Part shown: piece after piece, positions 25,154 to 33,458 of the stretch
Layout of the letters: the number at the start of each line of letters is the position of its first letter
Numbering within the stretch: position 1 is the stretch's first letter
NCBI GenBank assembly: GCA_021819725.1
Contig: JAKAQR010000001.1
Coordinates: 1-64,000 of the forward strand
Direction: 5' to 3'
Length of the DNA: 64,000 nucleotides
Origin: Actinomycetes bacterium
GTDB taxonomy: Bacteria; Actinomycetota; Acidimicrobiia; Acidimicrobiales; Acidimicrobiaceae
Translations under genes and position numbers: made by a program
Notes under the pieces: generated by a model
The model's input: the letters and a program-made list of their open reading frames with translations, nothing else
The model's database searches: none
What the model was told of the DNA's origin: nothing

Positions 25154-26440
25154 GTGGCCGATAGTCTTTTGCAACGCCATCGAGCGGTGCTACCAACATG
25201 GATTTCACTCTATTATGACGAACCGATCCAACTTGTACATGGCGAGGGTCGCTATGTCTTCGACGCGGATGGGCGTCGCTATCTCGATTTCTTTGGCGGA
25301 ATTCTGACCACCATGGTAGGTCACGCAGTCCCCGAAGTCGTTGATGCGATTGCCGAGCAAGCGGGCCGGATCATTCATAGTTCAACGCTGTACCTGATCG
25401 AACCAATGGTCGAGCTCGCTGAGCGCCTGGCGGGTCAGTCAGGGATCCCCGATGCCAAAGTGTTCTTCACTACGTCGGGGACCGAGGCCAATGATGCGGC
25501 GTTGTTGCTCGCCTCTTCCTATCGTCGGTCGAACCAAGTGATTGCGATCAAGAATAGCTATCACGGGAGATCTTTTACGCAGATCTCGGTGACCGGCAAC
25601 CGCAACTGGTCGCCGTCTTCGTTCTCGCCATTGGCGGTGAGCTGGTTGCAGGGTGGGTCACGCTTGCGCGGTCCGCTAGCAGGCCTCACCGATGCCGAAT
25701 ACCTTGCGCGTGGTAAGGCGGATCTCGAGGATGTTTTGATGACAACAACCAGTGGGGATGTTGCGGCCATTATCGCCGAGCCGATCCAGGGGGTTGGTGG
25801 CTTCTGTCTGCCTCCTGATGGCTATTTCGGTGAACTCCAAAAGATCCTGGCTCCGCATGGCATTCTCTACATCTCCGATGAGGTTCAGACTGGCTTCGGT
25901 CGTACGGGTGAGCATTTCTGGGGTTATGAAGCACAGGGTGTGCAACCAGATATGATCACCTTCGCGAAGGGTGTCGGCAACGGTATGGCACTGGCAGGCG
26001 TCATCGCTCGCGGGGAGATTATGGACTCGCTCGGTGCGAGTTCGATCTCGACTTTTGGCGGTTCACCGGTGGCTGCGAGTGCGGGAGTGGCGACCTTTGA
26101 CTATTTGATGCGCCATCAGCTACAACAGAATGCGCTGCAACGAGGCGCCGAACTCCGGCAAGGACTTGAGGAAGCAGCAGCCGGTAACCCCTCCATCGGG
26201 GAGATTCGGGGCAAGGGTTTGATGCTTGGTGTCGAATTCGTTGAAGGACCCAACTTGGATCCGGCACCGAAGTTGGCCAATGAGGCGCTTGAGCATGCCA
26301 AACGGCGTGGACTCTTGATCGGCAAGGGCGGTCTCTTTGGCAACGTCTTGCGCATCGCTCCTCCACTGTCGGTAACCCAGGAGGAGATGAACGAAGCCAT
26401 TGCGATCTTCAAAGAGGTGCTAGGGGGTACGCAGGTATGA
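25154..26440 (+). CDS. Class III (omega-amino acid) aminotransferase, AGXT2-like
   Basis: PLP-dependent transaminase of 428 residues. TTSGTEANDAALLLA, SYHGRSFTQISVTGN, ISDEVQTGFGRTGEHFWG and the PLP lysine in TFAKGVGNGMALAGV mark fold-type I class III. The LPTWISLYYDEPIQLVHGEG start and overall pattern resemble AGXT2/beta-alanine:pyruvate enzymes. I choose GTG 25154 over an ATG at 25094 because AGGAGGG lies 5 bases upstream. mmsA overlaps its stop, so the product is probably a semialdehyde such as malonate or methylmalonate semialdehyde (inference). Confidence 0.85.
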   Translation: MADSLLQRHRAVLPTWISLYYDEPIQLVHGEGRYVFDADGRRYLDFFGGILTTMVGHAVPEVVDAIAEQAGRIIHSSTLYLIEPMVELAERLAGQSGIPDAKVFFTTSGTEANDAALLLASSYRRSNQVIAIKNSYHGRSFTQISVTGNRNWSPSSFSPLAVSWLQGGSRLRGPLAGLTDAEYLARGKADLEDVLMTTTSGDVAAIIAEPIQGVGGFCLPPDGYFGELQKILAPHGILYISDEVQTGFGRTGEHFWGYEAQGVQPDMITFAKGVGNGMALAGVIARGEIMDSLGASSISTFGGSPVAASAGVATFDYLMRHQLQQNALQRGAELRQGLEEAAAGNPSIGEIRGKGLMLGVEFVEGPNLDPAPKLANEALEHAKRRGLLIGKGGLFGNVLRIAPPLSVTQEEMNEAIAIFKEVLGGTQV

Positions 26441-27930
26441 CGCGGGAATTGATTGGTCACTTTATCGATGGCAAGGAGATCTTCGAGGGCGATGGGCGTG
26501 GTCCGGTCTATAACCCGGCCCTCGGACGACCGGTTCGCGAAGTACTCTTCGCCGATGAGGCTGTCGTCGATCGAGCAGTTGCAGCAGCAAAAGCCGCTCA
26601 GGTCGCTTGGGGTGAGGAGTCGCTGGCGCGTCGCCAGCGGGTCATGTTCGACTACCGGAGTCTTCTGCTGGCGCATCGTAACGAAATCGTTGCGTTGATC
26701 AGCGAGGAACATGGCAAGGTCCTTGGTGACGCTGGCGGGGAGTTCGCCCGCGGCGTGGAGGTGGTCGAGTTTGTCACCGGTCTACCCCAGTTACTCAAGG
26801 GACAGTACAACGATTCGGTCTCGCGTGGGGTCGATGCCATGTCAGTGAGATATCCCATCGGTGTGGCTGCAGGGATTACCCCGTTCAATTTTCCAGCGAT
26901 GGTTCCGATGTGGATGTTTCCGGTAGCACTCGCCGCTGGCAATGGCTTTGTATTAAAACCTTCAGAGAAGGACCCTTCTACCGCCCTGCGCCTCGCCGAA
27001 CTCTTCGTCGAGGCTGGTGGACCCCCGGGGCTCTTTAATGTTGTCAATGGGGATCAGCGTGCCGTCGGTCGTCTTCTTGAGCACCCCGACGTCAAGGCGA
27101 TCTCGTTTGTCGGGTCGACCCCTATTGCGCGTTCGATCTATGAGCGTGCTGCTCACGCGGGCAAACGAGTACAGGCTCTTGGCGGGGCGAAGAACCACAT
27201 GGTGGTGTTGCCCGATGCCGATATTGATACGGTCGCTGAGGCGGCGGTCTCGGCGGCCTATGGCAGCGCGGGCGAGCGATGCATGGCCATTTCGGTGATG
27301 GTGCTCGTCGGAGACGATGGTGAGGCGCATCTATCGGCGATCAAGGACCGGATGCAACGCCTCACGGTTGGTTCCTACCTTGACCCCAAATCCGAGATGG
27401 GTCCACTCATCACCGGTATCCACCGTGATCGGGTTGCACGCCTTGTCGGCGAGGCAGAGGCAAAGGGTGCCAAGATTCTGGTCGACGGTCGCCAGCATCC
27501 CCTTATCAAGGAGGCAGGATTCTTTTTTGGTCCAACGCTTATCGATGGTGTGCGCGTAGACATGGAGGCGTATCAAGAGGAGATCTTTGGTCCCGTCCTT
27601 CTCGTATTGCGCGCCCCAAACCTCGAGGCAGCGATTGCGTTGGTCAACGAGAACCCGTACGCGAACGGGGCCGCCATCTTCACTGGCAGCGGTGGTGCCG
27701 CTCGAACCTTCATCCGTCATATCGACGCCGGCATGGTTGGTGTCAATGTGCCGATACCGGTTCCGGTGGCCTATCACTCCTTCGGCGGCTCGAAGTTTTC
27801 ACTCTTTGGAGACACCCATGTGCATGGGGAGGAGGGGATCCGGTTCTACACGCGCGCGAAAGCTGTCACTATGCGATGGCCGGGAGAGGACAGGATTGCC
27901 ACAGGCATGCATTTCGTGACGAACTCCTGA
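26437..27930 (+). CDS. mmsA: Methylmalonate-semialdehyde dehydrogenase (CoA-acylating)
   Basis: Oxidises malonate or methylmalonate semialdehyde to acetyl- or propionyl-CoA with CO2 release and NADH formation. The protein has 497 residues. PIGVAAGITPFNFPAMVPMWMFPVALAAGN and SFVGSTPIARSIYERA form the coenzyme site; the catalytic Cys lies in SAGERCMAISV. The MmsA-specific HMVVLPDAD and NVPIPVPVAYHSFGG blocks are present. It overlaps the aminotransferase by 4 bases (ATGA); the pair suits catabolism of beta-alanine, beta-aminoisobutyrate or similar amines. Confidence 0.92.
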   Translation: MTRELIGHFIDGKEIFEGDGRGPVYNPALGRPVREVLFADEAVVDRAVAAAKAAQVAWGEESLARRQRVMFDYRSLLLAHRNEIVALISEEHGKVLGDAGGEFARGVEVVEFVTGLPQLLKGQYNDSVSRGVDAMSVRYPIGVAAGITPFNFPAMVPMWMFPVALAAGNGFVLKPSEKDPSTALRLAELFVEAGGPPGLFNVVNGDQRAVGRLLEHPDVKAISFVGSTPIARSIYERAAHAGKRVQALGGAKNHMVVLPDADIDTVAEAAVSAAYGSAGERCMAISVMVLVGDDGEAHLSAIKDRMQRLTVGSYLDPKSEMGPLITGIHRDRVARLVGEAEAKGAKILVDGRQHPLIKEAGFFFGPTLIDGVRVDMEAYQEEIFGPVLLVLRAPNLEAAIALVNENPYANGAAIFTGSGGAARTFIRHIDAGMVGVNVPIPVPVAYHSFGGSKFSLFGDTHVHGEEGIRFYTRAKAVTMRWPGEDRIATGMHFVTNS

Positions 27931-27946
27931 GGGAGAGGGTTGTAGG

Positions 27947-28002
27947 CGGGAGCATCGCTTCGCTGTCGTTGCCTCGTCTCCATCGAGGTGGCGATACTCC
28001 CG
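27947..28002 (+). terminator. Long branched hairpin after mmsA
   Basis: CGGGAG and ATCGC (27947-27958, one-base interruption) pair with GCGAT and CTCCCG (27991-28002). Inside, CCTCG (27972-27976) pairs with CGAGG (27984-27988). It starts 17 bases after the mmsA stop. No T-tract follows, so it may be a terminator or an mRNA 3' end stabiliser. Confidence 0.45.
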
Positions 28003-28195
28003 GTTGGTGCTGGCAAGTAGGTCGATGGATGGGCGCGTGCACCATCAACGGACGGCGCCAAGTCGTCCGGCGAGGGTGCTGTTGCACGCGGGAGACGAGT
28101 GGTGAGGGATGCAGACGTGTGGTGCACGTTGGGTTAACTGGTCTAGTCGCCATCTCCTGAAGGAGCAAGCGTCAACATCTGTCGCACGGTTGAGC

Positions 28196-28232
28196 GATGT
28201 CTCCCACATGGCTGAACGATGGGTGAGACATC
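28196..28232. terminator. Inverted repeat next to the HAD gene stop
   Basis: GATGTCTC at 28196-28203 pairs with GAGACATC at 28225-28232 and the arms can be extended with mismatches. It sits 10 bases beyond the 3' end of the minus-strand HAD gene and could end transcription from either side. No T-run is seen. Confidence 0.4.
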
Positions 28233-28242
28233 GTCAACGTCG

Positions 28243-28926
28243 TTAGGCGAGGACAACGGCGAGTTCGGTGATGCTCGATAGTACCCTGTCTGCGCCAGCG
28301 TGAAGAAGTGCTTGTTCGGAAAAGCCTCCGGTTAAGACGCCGATGACGCCACCGAGTCCCGCGTTCTTGCCAGACTGAACATCCATGATAGTGTCACCGA
28401 CGTACACGACATTGGTCATACTTGTCACCCGGGCAGCCAGCGAGGCCGCCAATAGCTTGTCCGGGTGTGGCCGACCACGTAGCTGTTCGGTAGGACATAG
28501 GGCACCATCGATCAGCGAATACCAATCGAGTTTGTGGATCAAGAGCTCCTGGGTACTGGCGGAGAACCCAGTGGTCAAGAAGACGTGTACGCCTCGGTCG
28601 CGGAGCCGTTGGAAGAGCTCGGTTGCGCCGGGCATCTCCTCGACTCCAAGGACCTCAACTGCCTCTTGGTAGTAACGTTCAAATGCTCGCGTCGCTTGGA
28701 GTGCCTTGGCCTCATCGTGAAGCAGCGCGGTGAAGACTTCGATCTTGGACTGTCCCATCGTCTTGACGACGAAGTCGCGTTCCTGGTCGGTAGGCTGACG
28801 TTGGGCGATCTCTACGATAGCACGATCGAACACCTCGAGTACACGGCCAGCGTCCCTCACGGTAGTGCCGGCCATGTCGAGACAAACGAGTTCCACGTCG
28901 GCTAGTTCAAACCCTACAGCGTTCAT
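28243..28926 (-). CDS. Phosphonatase-like HAD hydrolase (PhnX-like)
   Basis: A 227-residue HAD enzyme. Motif I is CLDMAGTTVRD, a form shared with phosphonoacetaldehyde hydrolase-like proteins; motif II is FLTTGFSAS, motif III is GRPHPDKL and motif IV is VYVGDTIMDVQSGKNAG. This is the subfamily often encoded next to aminoethylphosphonate transporters and an FAD oxidoreductase, as here. True PhnX has a Schiff-base lysine in its cap, which I cannot place with confidence, so the substrate may be another phosphonate or phosphate ester. It overlaps the 3' end of the truncated oxidoreductase by 4 bases. Confidence 0.8.
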   Translation of the reverse strand: MNAVGFELADVELVCLDMAGTTVRDAGRVLEVFDRAIVEIAQRQPTDQERDFVVKTMGQSKIEVFTALLHDEAKALQATRAFERYYQEAVEVLGVEEMPGATELFQRLRDRGVHVFLTTGFSASTQELLIHKLDWYSLIDGALCPTEQLRGRPHPDKLLAASLAARVTSMTNVVYVGDTIMDVQSGKNAGLGGVIGVLTGGFSEQALLHAGADRVLSSITELAVVLA

Positions 28927-29440
28927 TGGAGAACCTCCTCCACCACCTCATAGGCGGCCTGTGGTGCTATCGTCATGCCACGACCTCCAAGGCCGGTCAC
29001 CCATGTTGCATTCGCTCTTGGTCTCTCGGCGAAGAAGATCGCCTCGTCCGCTGGTCGTAATCGTGAGTAGACACCTTGCCAACGTTGGCTGGTGGGTGCG
29101 AGTTCCTGACCGGGCAGAACCTTGGCCCGTTGTAAAAGGTGGGTTTCGATGGCGGCTTCGAGAAAGGGAGAACCGTACTCTTCGTGGGTGTCGCCAATCG
29201 TCAGTGAACCATCATCACGTTGTGCGAGGAGGAGTTGGGCACCATGAACGGCGGCGATGGGCTCCTGTGGGGCTAGGAGAGGTTGCAATGATGCAAAGGC
29301 TGGATAGTAGCGAAAGGAGTCGGTCTCCTCGCTCTCCATCGAGGCCCAAGGTGGGTGGTAAGAAAGGTTTGGTTGTCGTTCACCAAGTGTTGGTACAACC
29401 GAGACTCGGTGTTCTCTTCGCTCTCGTAGGTTGTGAGGCA
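28923..29440 (-). pseudogene. C-terminal remnant of an FAD-dependent oxidoreductase of the phosphonate type
   Basis: About 150 residues match the C-terminal part of a DAO-type FAD oxidoreductase found beside phosphonate genes: FRYYPAFASLQPLL, LTIGDTHEEYG and the FAD-contact block TWVTGLGGRGMTIAPQAAYEVVEEVL. The N-terminal half with the GxGxxG dinucleotide fold, roughly 170-200 residues, is absent. Going upstream on this strand one meets a tandem repeat and then the divergent transporter gene. No start codon with a ribosome-binding site is apparent. I infer a deletion that brought the transporter operon against the remnant. Confidence 0.7.
29371..29400. promoter_or_regulatory. Nested inverted repeat upstream of the transporter operon
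   Basis: GGTTGT (29371-29376) and ACAACC (29395-29400) flank ACCAA-GTG-TTGGT (29382-29394). The arms form an 11-bp stem with a 5-base bulge on one side. It lies at the inner edge of the truncated oxidoreductase and 120-150 bases before the transporter start, a fitting place for an operator or leader structure. Confidence 0.4.
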
Positions 29441-29521
29441 ATGAGCAATCATATGCAGAGCAATCATATGCAGAGCAATCATATGCAGAGCAATCATATG
29501 CAAAAAAGGAGTCAGCGTTGA
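29441..29521 (+). CDS. Possible 26-residue repeat-encoded leader peptide
   Basis: ATG at 29441 opens a frame reading M, then SNHMQ four times, then KRSQR and TGA at 29519-29521. The stop overlaps the TTG start of the binding-protein gene (TTGA), the arrangement of translational coupling. The upstream GTGAGG is only about 2 bases from the ATG and TAGG about 10 bases away, so initiation is doubtful. The in-phase 15-base repeats would keep the frame open whatever their number. Confidence 0.35.
   Translation: MSNHMQSNHMQSNHMQSNHMQKRSQR
29443..29502. repeat. Four perfect 15-bp tandem repeats before the transporter operon
   Basis: GAGCAATCATATGCA occurs four times without mismatch, at 29443, 29458, 29473 and 29488. 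Each copy contains the palindrome CATATG. The array ends at the poly-A/GGAG ribosome-binding site (29502-29511) of the binding-protein gene. There are no spacers, so it is not a CRISPR array. Exact identity points to recent slippage expansion. Confidence 0.9.
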
Positions 29522-30657
29522 AGGCAATGAAGGTTGGAGTAGCGATGGTAGGCGCGGCAGCGGTGCTGCTTGGCGCTTGTGGGAGCGCATCGAGTGCGAG
29601 CACCAGCGCAACCACGTCAAGCAAGGCAGTGGATTATGCGACCTGTTCCTCGCTCGCTGCTTGCGGTGGGATGGCGAATCTTGTCAAGGCGGCTAAGGCC
29701 GAGGGTGCGCTGACCGTTACGGCACTGCCAAGCGATTGGGCCAACTATGGCCAGATCATGACGGATTTCCAGAAGAAGTATGGCATCAAAATTACTGACG
29801 TGAGCCCAGAAGCCTCGTCTGCTACCGAGATCGATGGTTTGTCTACGTTGAAGGGTTCCTCGCGGTCTGCCGACGTGGTTGATGTGGGAATTCCCTTTGC
29901 CGTCACAGGTGCAAAGAAAGGCCTCTTCGCCAACTACGAGGTCCAAGACTGGAGTCAGATCCCCGCTGGCTGCAAGTCAGACTCTGGCCAGTGGTACTGC
30001 GACTATGGCGGCTATATCTCCATTGGTTACAATGCTGCCCTCACCAAGACACCGGTGACGAGCTTTGCCAGTCTGACCAATCCTGCCTTCCATGGTGGGG
30101 TCGCACTCGATGGAGATCCAGAGGATGCCGGAGCTGCTTTCTCGGGCGTGATTGCAGCAGCCCTTGGCAATGGCGGGTCCTACAGCAACATCATGCCAGG
30201 TATCAAGTACTTCGAGCATCTCAAGGCGATCGGCAACTTCATTCCCGTCCAATCTTCGGCAGCCACAATTGGTTCCGGAGAGGTCAAGGTCAACATCGAT
30301 TGGGACTATCTGAACGTCGCCTACGAGAATGCGCTCAAAGGTAAGATCGACTGGAAGGTCGTCATTCCCAAGGGTGTGCACTACGCCTCCTACTATGCCC
30401 AGGCGATCGCTAAGTATGCTCCGCATCCTGCAGCCGCTCGCCTCTGGGAGGAGTACCTGTACTCGAACACGGGCCAGAACCTCTGGTTGAAGGGTTACAC
30501 CGATCCAATCCGACTGAGTTCGATGATCAAGGACGGGACCGTTAACAAGACCTACCTTGCCGCCGTGCCTCCGGTGAGCGGCACGCCTGTCTTCCCGAGC
30601 CAAGCACAGCTCAATGCTGCACAGACCGTCATCCTTGCTAATTGGCCAAAGGTCTGA
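29518..30657 (+). CDS. ABC transporter substrate-binding lipoprotein (2-aminoethylphosphonate type)
   Basis: Extracytoplasmic binding protein of 379 residues. The N-terminus KAMKVGVAMVGAAAVLLGACGS is a lipoprotein signal with the lipobox LLGAC, followed by a Ser/Thr/Ala linker. The body has GALTVTALPSDWANYGQIMTDFQKKYGIKI, VDVGIPFAVTGAKKGLFANY and a C-terminal AARLWEEYLYSNTGQNLWLKGYTDP, typical of the family 1 binding proteins used for iron, polyamines and aminoethylphosphonate. Neighbours favour a phosphonate ligand. TTG 29518 has AAAAAAGGAG 6 bases upstream; ATG 29527 is possible. Two permeases and an ATPase follow. Confidence 0.85.
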   Translation: MKAMKVGVAMVGAAAVLLGACGSASSASTSATTSSKAVDYATCSSLAACGGMANLVKAAKAEGALTVTALPSDWANYGQIMTDFQKKYGIKITDVSPEASSATEIDGLSTLKGSSRSADVVDVGIPFAVTGAKKGLFANYEVQDWSQIPAGCKSDSGQWYCDYGGYISIGYNAALTKTPVTSFASLTNPAFHGGVALDGDPEDAGAAFSGVIAAALGNGGSYSNIMPGIKYFEHLKAIGNFIPVQSSAATIGSGEVKVNIDWDYLNVAYENALKGKIDWKVVIPKGVHYASYYAQAIAKYAPHPAAARLWEEYLYSNTGQNLWLKGYTDPIRLSSMIKDGTVNKTYLAAVPPVSGTPVFPSQAQLNAAQTVILANWPKV

Positions 30658-31562
30658 TGGTCTCCACGCTTACCCGCAATCGGGAGGAGAGTTCCCCCAG
30701 CTCTCCTCCCGCGACCCGACCGCGGCGTCAATTGCGACGCTACGGCGGTGTCGTTCCGTATCTCTTGTTTCTAGCCATCTTCTTGATTATCCCAGCGGTG
30801 TCAGTGTTGGTGGGTGCCTTTGAGTCGGATGGTGGCAAGCCGACACTGGCAAATCTGCGCCTGGCATTTTCGGGTCCTTACCTGCACTCCTATGTCGCCT
30901 CCTTCGAACTCTCCATCGGCAGCACCGTGATCGCGGTCGTTATTGGGTTCGTAGCGGCGTTGGCGGTTGCTGCGACACGGGGACGACCGCGTGCGTTGGT
31001 CCAGTCGAGTTCCAGTGTGCTTGCGAATACCGGGGGCGTCCCCCTCGCCTTCGCCTTCATCGCCACGCTTGGCAATTTTGGGATCGTTACCAAGATCCTT
31101 TCTGGCATGGGTATCAATCTGTACGCCCATGGTTTCTCACTGTATTCGGTTGTTGGCCTCATTATTGTCTATCAATACTTCCTGATTCCGGTCATGATCC
31201 TGGTGATGCTGGGGCCGATCCAAAACATCAGATCAGCCTGGGTCGAGGCGGCGCGTTCGTTGGGGGCCTCCAAGGTGCGCTTCTGGTGGTCGGTTGGTCT
31301 GCCGATTCTCCTACCAGCCATTCTGTCGGGTACTGTGGTGATCTTCGCTGATGCCTTTGCAGCCTACGCGACCGCTGAGGCGTTGACATCGGGAACGTTA
31401 CCGCTCGTGCCTATTCAGATCGGTAGTCTCATCTCGGGAAATGTGGCCGCCGGCCAAGGGAACCTCGGCAATGCACTTGGGCTCGGCATGATCATCGTGG
31501 TCGCACTCGCCGCTACCGTCTACGTTCTCAGCCAGAGGAGGGCTTCACGTTGGTTACGGTAA
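30657..31562 (+). CDS. ABC transporter permease (first subunit, phosphonate-type importer)
   Basis: A 301-residue inner-membrane protein of the BPD type with about six helices. GGVVPYLLFLAIFLIIPAVSVLVGAF forms the first helix; the cytoplasmic EAA loop reads WVEAARSLGASKVRFWWSVGLPILLPAILSG. The ATG at 30657 shares its A with the last base of the binding-protein stop, so I prefer it to the TTG at 30642. The Arg/Ser/Pro-rich first 30 residues are cytoplasmic. The second permease starts before its stop. Confidence 0.85.
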   Translation: MVSTLTRNREESSPSSPPATRPRRQLRRYGGVVPYLLFLAIFLIIPAVSVLVGAFESDGGKPTLANLRLAFSGPYLHSYVASFELSIGSTVIAVVIGFVAALAVAATRGRPRALVQSSSSVLANTGGVPLAFAFIATLGNFGIVTKILSGMGINLYAHGFSLYSVVGLIIVYQYFLIPVMILVMLGPIQNIRSAWVEAARSLGASKVRFWWSVGLPILLPAILSGTVVIFADAFAAYATAEALTSGTLPLVPIQIGSLISGNVAAGQGNLGNALGLGMIIVVALAATVYVLSQRRASRWLR

Positions 31563-32380
31563 CACCCGGAGGCGATGGGCTTCATCTTCGACAAGCCGGT
31601 ATCGGACGTGTCTTCCGTGCCGCTGTGTTGATCTTCGTCGGTGCGTTCTTCTTGATTCCGATTCTCGCGTCGGCACGGTACTCGGTCCTCGGGGTCCACA
31701 ACCACCTCACCCTTTCGGCGTACCGGTCACTTTTTGATGATCCGAACTTCCGCTCATCGCTCTGGTTGTCCTTCCAAGTGGCCATTGCGACCGTGATCCT
31801 CACGGGACTGTTGGTCATTCCCACCTCCATCTGGGTGACCGTGCGTATACCCAAGCTGCGAGGCCTACTCGATGCGCTCAGCATTGTCCCACTCGGCGTA
31901 CCTTCTGTCGTCGTCGTTCTGGGGCTGTTGGGAGCGTATCACAGTATCTTGAACCTGATTCTCACCTCTCCGTTTATTTTGGCACCGATCTATGTGATGC
32001 TTGCGCTCCCCTATAGCTATCGGACCTTCGATACAGCTGTGCGTTCGCTTGATGTCAACACCCTTGTTGAGGCTTCGCAGTCGTTGGGTGCAAGCTGGAC
32101 TCGCACTCTGGTGGGGGTGTTGTTGCCGAACCTTCGCGCGGGGATGGTAGGCGCGCTAATCCTGGCTGGCGCCTACGCATTGGGTGAATTCGTAGTGGCT
32201 TCTCTCCTCAGTTTCAACACCTTTCCCGTCTATATCGTCCAGATCGGTCTCACGGCTGCAGCTGAGGCGGTTGCGGTCTCTCTGGTCGCGCTATTGGTGG
32301 CATTTGTACCACTCTCACTGGTCACTATCTTCGGTGGTGGCCGTACCAAGAAAACAAGGAGGATGCGTGTCACAAGGTGA
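31550..32380 (+). CDS. ABC transporter permease (second subunit)
   Basis: A 276-residue BPD-type permease with six predicted helices, starting VLIFVGAFFLIPILASARYSVLG and having the EAA loop LVEASQSLGASWTRTLVGVLLPNLRAGMVGALIL. TTG 31550 lies 12 bases inside the first permease and has GAGGAGGG 7 bases upstream. The two permeases would form a heterodimer served by the ATPase encoded next, whose start falls inside this gene. Confidence 0.86.
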   Translation: MVTVTPGGDGLHLRQAGIGRVFRAAVLIFVGAFFLIPILASARYSVLGVHNHLTLSAYRSLFDDPNFRSSLWLSFQVAIATVILTGLLVIPTSIWVTVRIPKLRGLLDALSIVPLGVPSVVVVLGLLGAYHSILNLILTSPFILAPIYVMLALPYSYRTFDTAVRSLDVNTLVEASQSLGASWTRTLVGVLLPNLRAGMVGALILAGAYALGEFVVASLLSFNTFPVYIVQIGLTAAAEAVAVSLVALLVAFVPLSLVTIFGGGRTKKTRRMRVTR

Positions 32381-33452
32381 ACTTCGGCTTGAGGGGTTAG
32401 AGAAGTACTACGGTACGATGCATGCGCTCGATGGCTTCTCTCTGCGGATACAAGCTGGTGAGCTGGTCGTCCTGTTGGGGCCCTCGGGATGCGGCAAGAC
32501 GACAGCGCTTCGATCGGTGGCCGGACTCGAACGCTTGGATGGAGGCCGGGTGTTCGTGGATGATCAGGATATCACCCTTCAGCCGACCGCAAAACGCAAC
32601 ATGGGCATCGTCTTTCAGCAGTACAGCCTCTTCCCACATCTGACGGCGGCGCAGAACATCGAATTCGGCCTCAAGATTCGCCATGTGGGCGCGGCCAAAC
32701 GCCGTGAGCGCTCTCGTGAACTGCTCGATCTGGTGGGTCTTGGGGATCTTGGTGACCGCTTTGCCCACCAGCTCTCTGGCGGACAACAGCAGCGGGTTGC
32801 CCTTGCCCGTGCGCTCGCGATCGAGCCCGCCGTCCTTTTGCTCGATGAGCCACTATCGGCACTCGATGCCAAGGTGCGGGTCAGTCTACGTGAGGAGATC
32901 CGTAGAGTGCAAAAGGAGGTGGGAATCGCCACCATCTTCGTGACCCACGATCAAGAGGAGGCACTCGCCATCGCGGATCGGATCGGGGTAATGAACCGTG
33001 GCATTCTGGAGCAATTAGGGACGCCAGCGGAGATCTATGCCGCGCCGGCTACAGAGTTCGTCGCCGAGTTCGTCGGGAAGGTGAATCGGATCCACGGCAC
33101 CGTCACACGTGAATCGACGGTGCTTACCCCAGGGTTTGGCGCCTTCTCGATTGGCGGTCCGCTCACAGTCGGTGGGGAAGTCGCCGTCCTGGTTCGGCCT
33201 GAGCAATTGGGGATTCGAGTGACCGGGGATGGTGAGTGTCGCTTAGTGGAGATGTCGTTTTTGGGTTCGAGTTTCGCCGCCCATGTCCAGGGGATCGACG
33301 GAACCAAGGTGGTGGTGGCCGTCTCGCCAGAGGAATCGATCGCCCTGAGTGTCGGCGATCGCGTCGAGATCTTCCAGCGTGGCCCAACCCTGTTGGTGCT
33401 ACCAGAGGACAGGGTAGGCGGACCGGTTCCCGAGTTCGCTGAGTCGGACTAG
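32367..33452 (+). CDS. ABC transporter ATP-binding protein (PotA/PhnT-like)
   Basis: A 361-residue ATPase with Walker A LGPSGCGKTTALRSVAGLE, Q-loop FQQYSLFPHLTAAQNIEFGL, signature HQLSGGQQQRVALARALA, Walker B LLLDEPLSALDAKVR and switch His in IFVTHDQEEALAIADRIGVM. A TOBE-type C-terminal domain (about 270-350) follows, as in transporters of iron, spermidine and aminoethylphosphonate. The GTG at 32367 has AAGGAGG 4 bases upstream and overlaps the second permease by 14 bases; a longer frame from 32271 is unlikely. Confidence 0.9.
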   Translation: MSQGELRLEGLEKYYGTMHALDGFSLRIQAGELVVLLGPSGCGKTTALRSVAGLERLDGGRVFVDDQDITLQPTAKRNMGIVFQQYSLFPHLTAAQNIEFGLKIRHVGAAKRRERSRELLDLVGLGDLGDRFAHQLSGGQQQRVALARALAIEPAVLLLDEPLSALDAKVRVSLREEIRRVQKEVGIATIFVTHDQEEALAIADRIGVMNRGILEQLGTPAEIYAAPATEFVAEFVGKVNRIHGTVTRESTVLTPGFGAFSIGGPLTVGGEVAVLVRPEQLGIRVTGDGECRLVEMSFLGSSFAAHVQGIDGTKVVVAVSPEESIALSVGDRVEIFQRGPTLLVLPEDRVGGPVPEFAESD

Positions 33453-33458
33453 GTTCCG

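Larger units (their letters stand above)
27931..28242. other. Intergenic region between convergent mmsA and the HAD gene
   Basis: No convincing gene. The space holds two hairpins, at 27947-28002 and 28196-28232, listed separately; open frames crossing it have no recognisable features. Confidence 0.5.

Noticed and set aside
29443..29502. CRISPR array
   Set aside because: The four 15-base repeats are contiguous with no spacers, and no cas genes are near.
28865..29521. 218-residue plus-strand frame ending in the SNHMQ repeats
   Set aside because: Most of it is antisense to the HAD and oxidoreductase coding sequence and is Arg/Ser-rich; only its last 26 codons, from ATG 29441, are considered as a possible leader.
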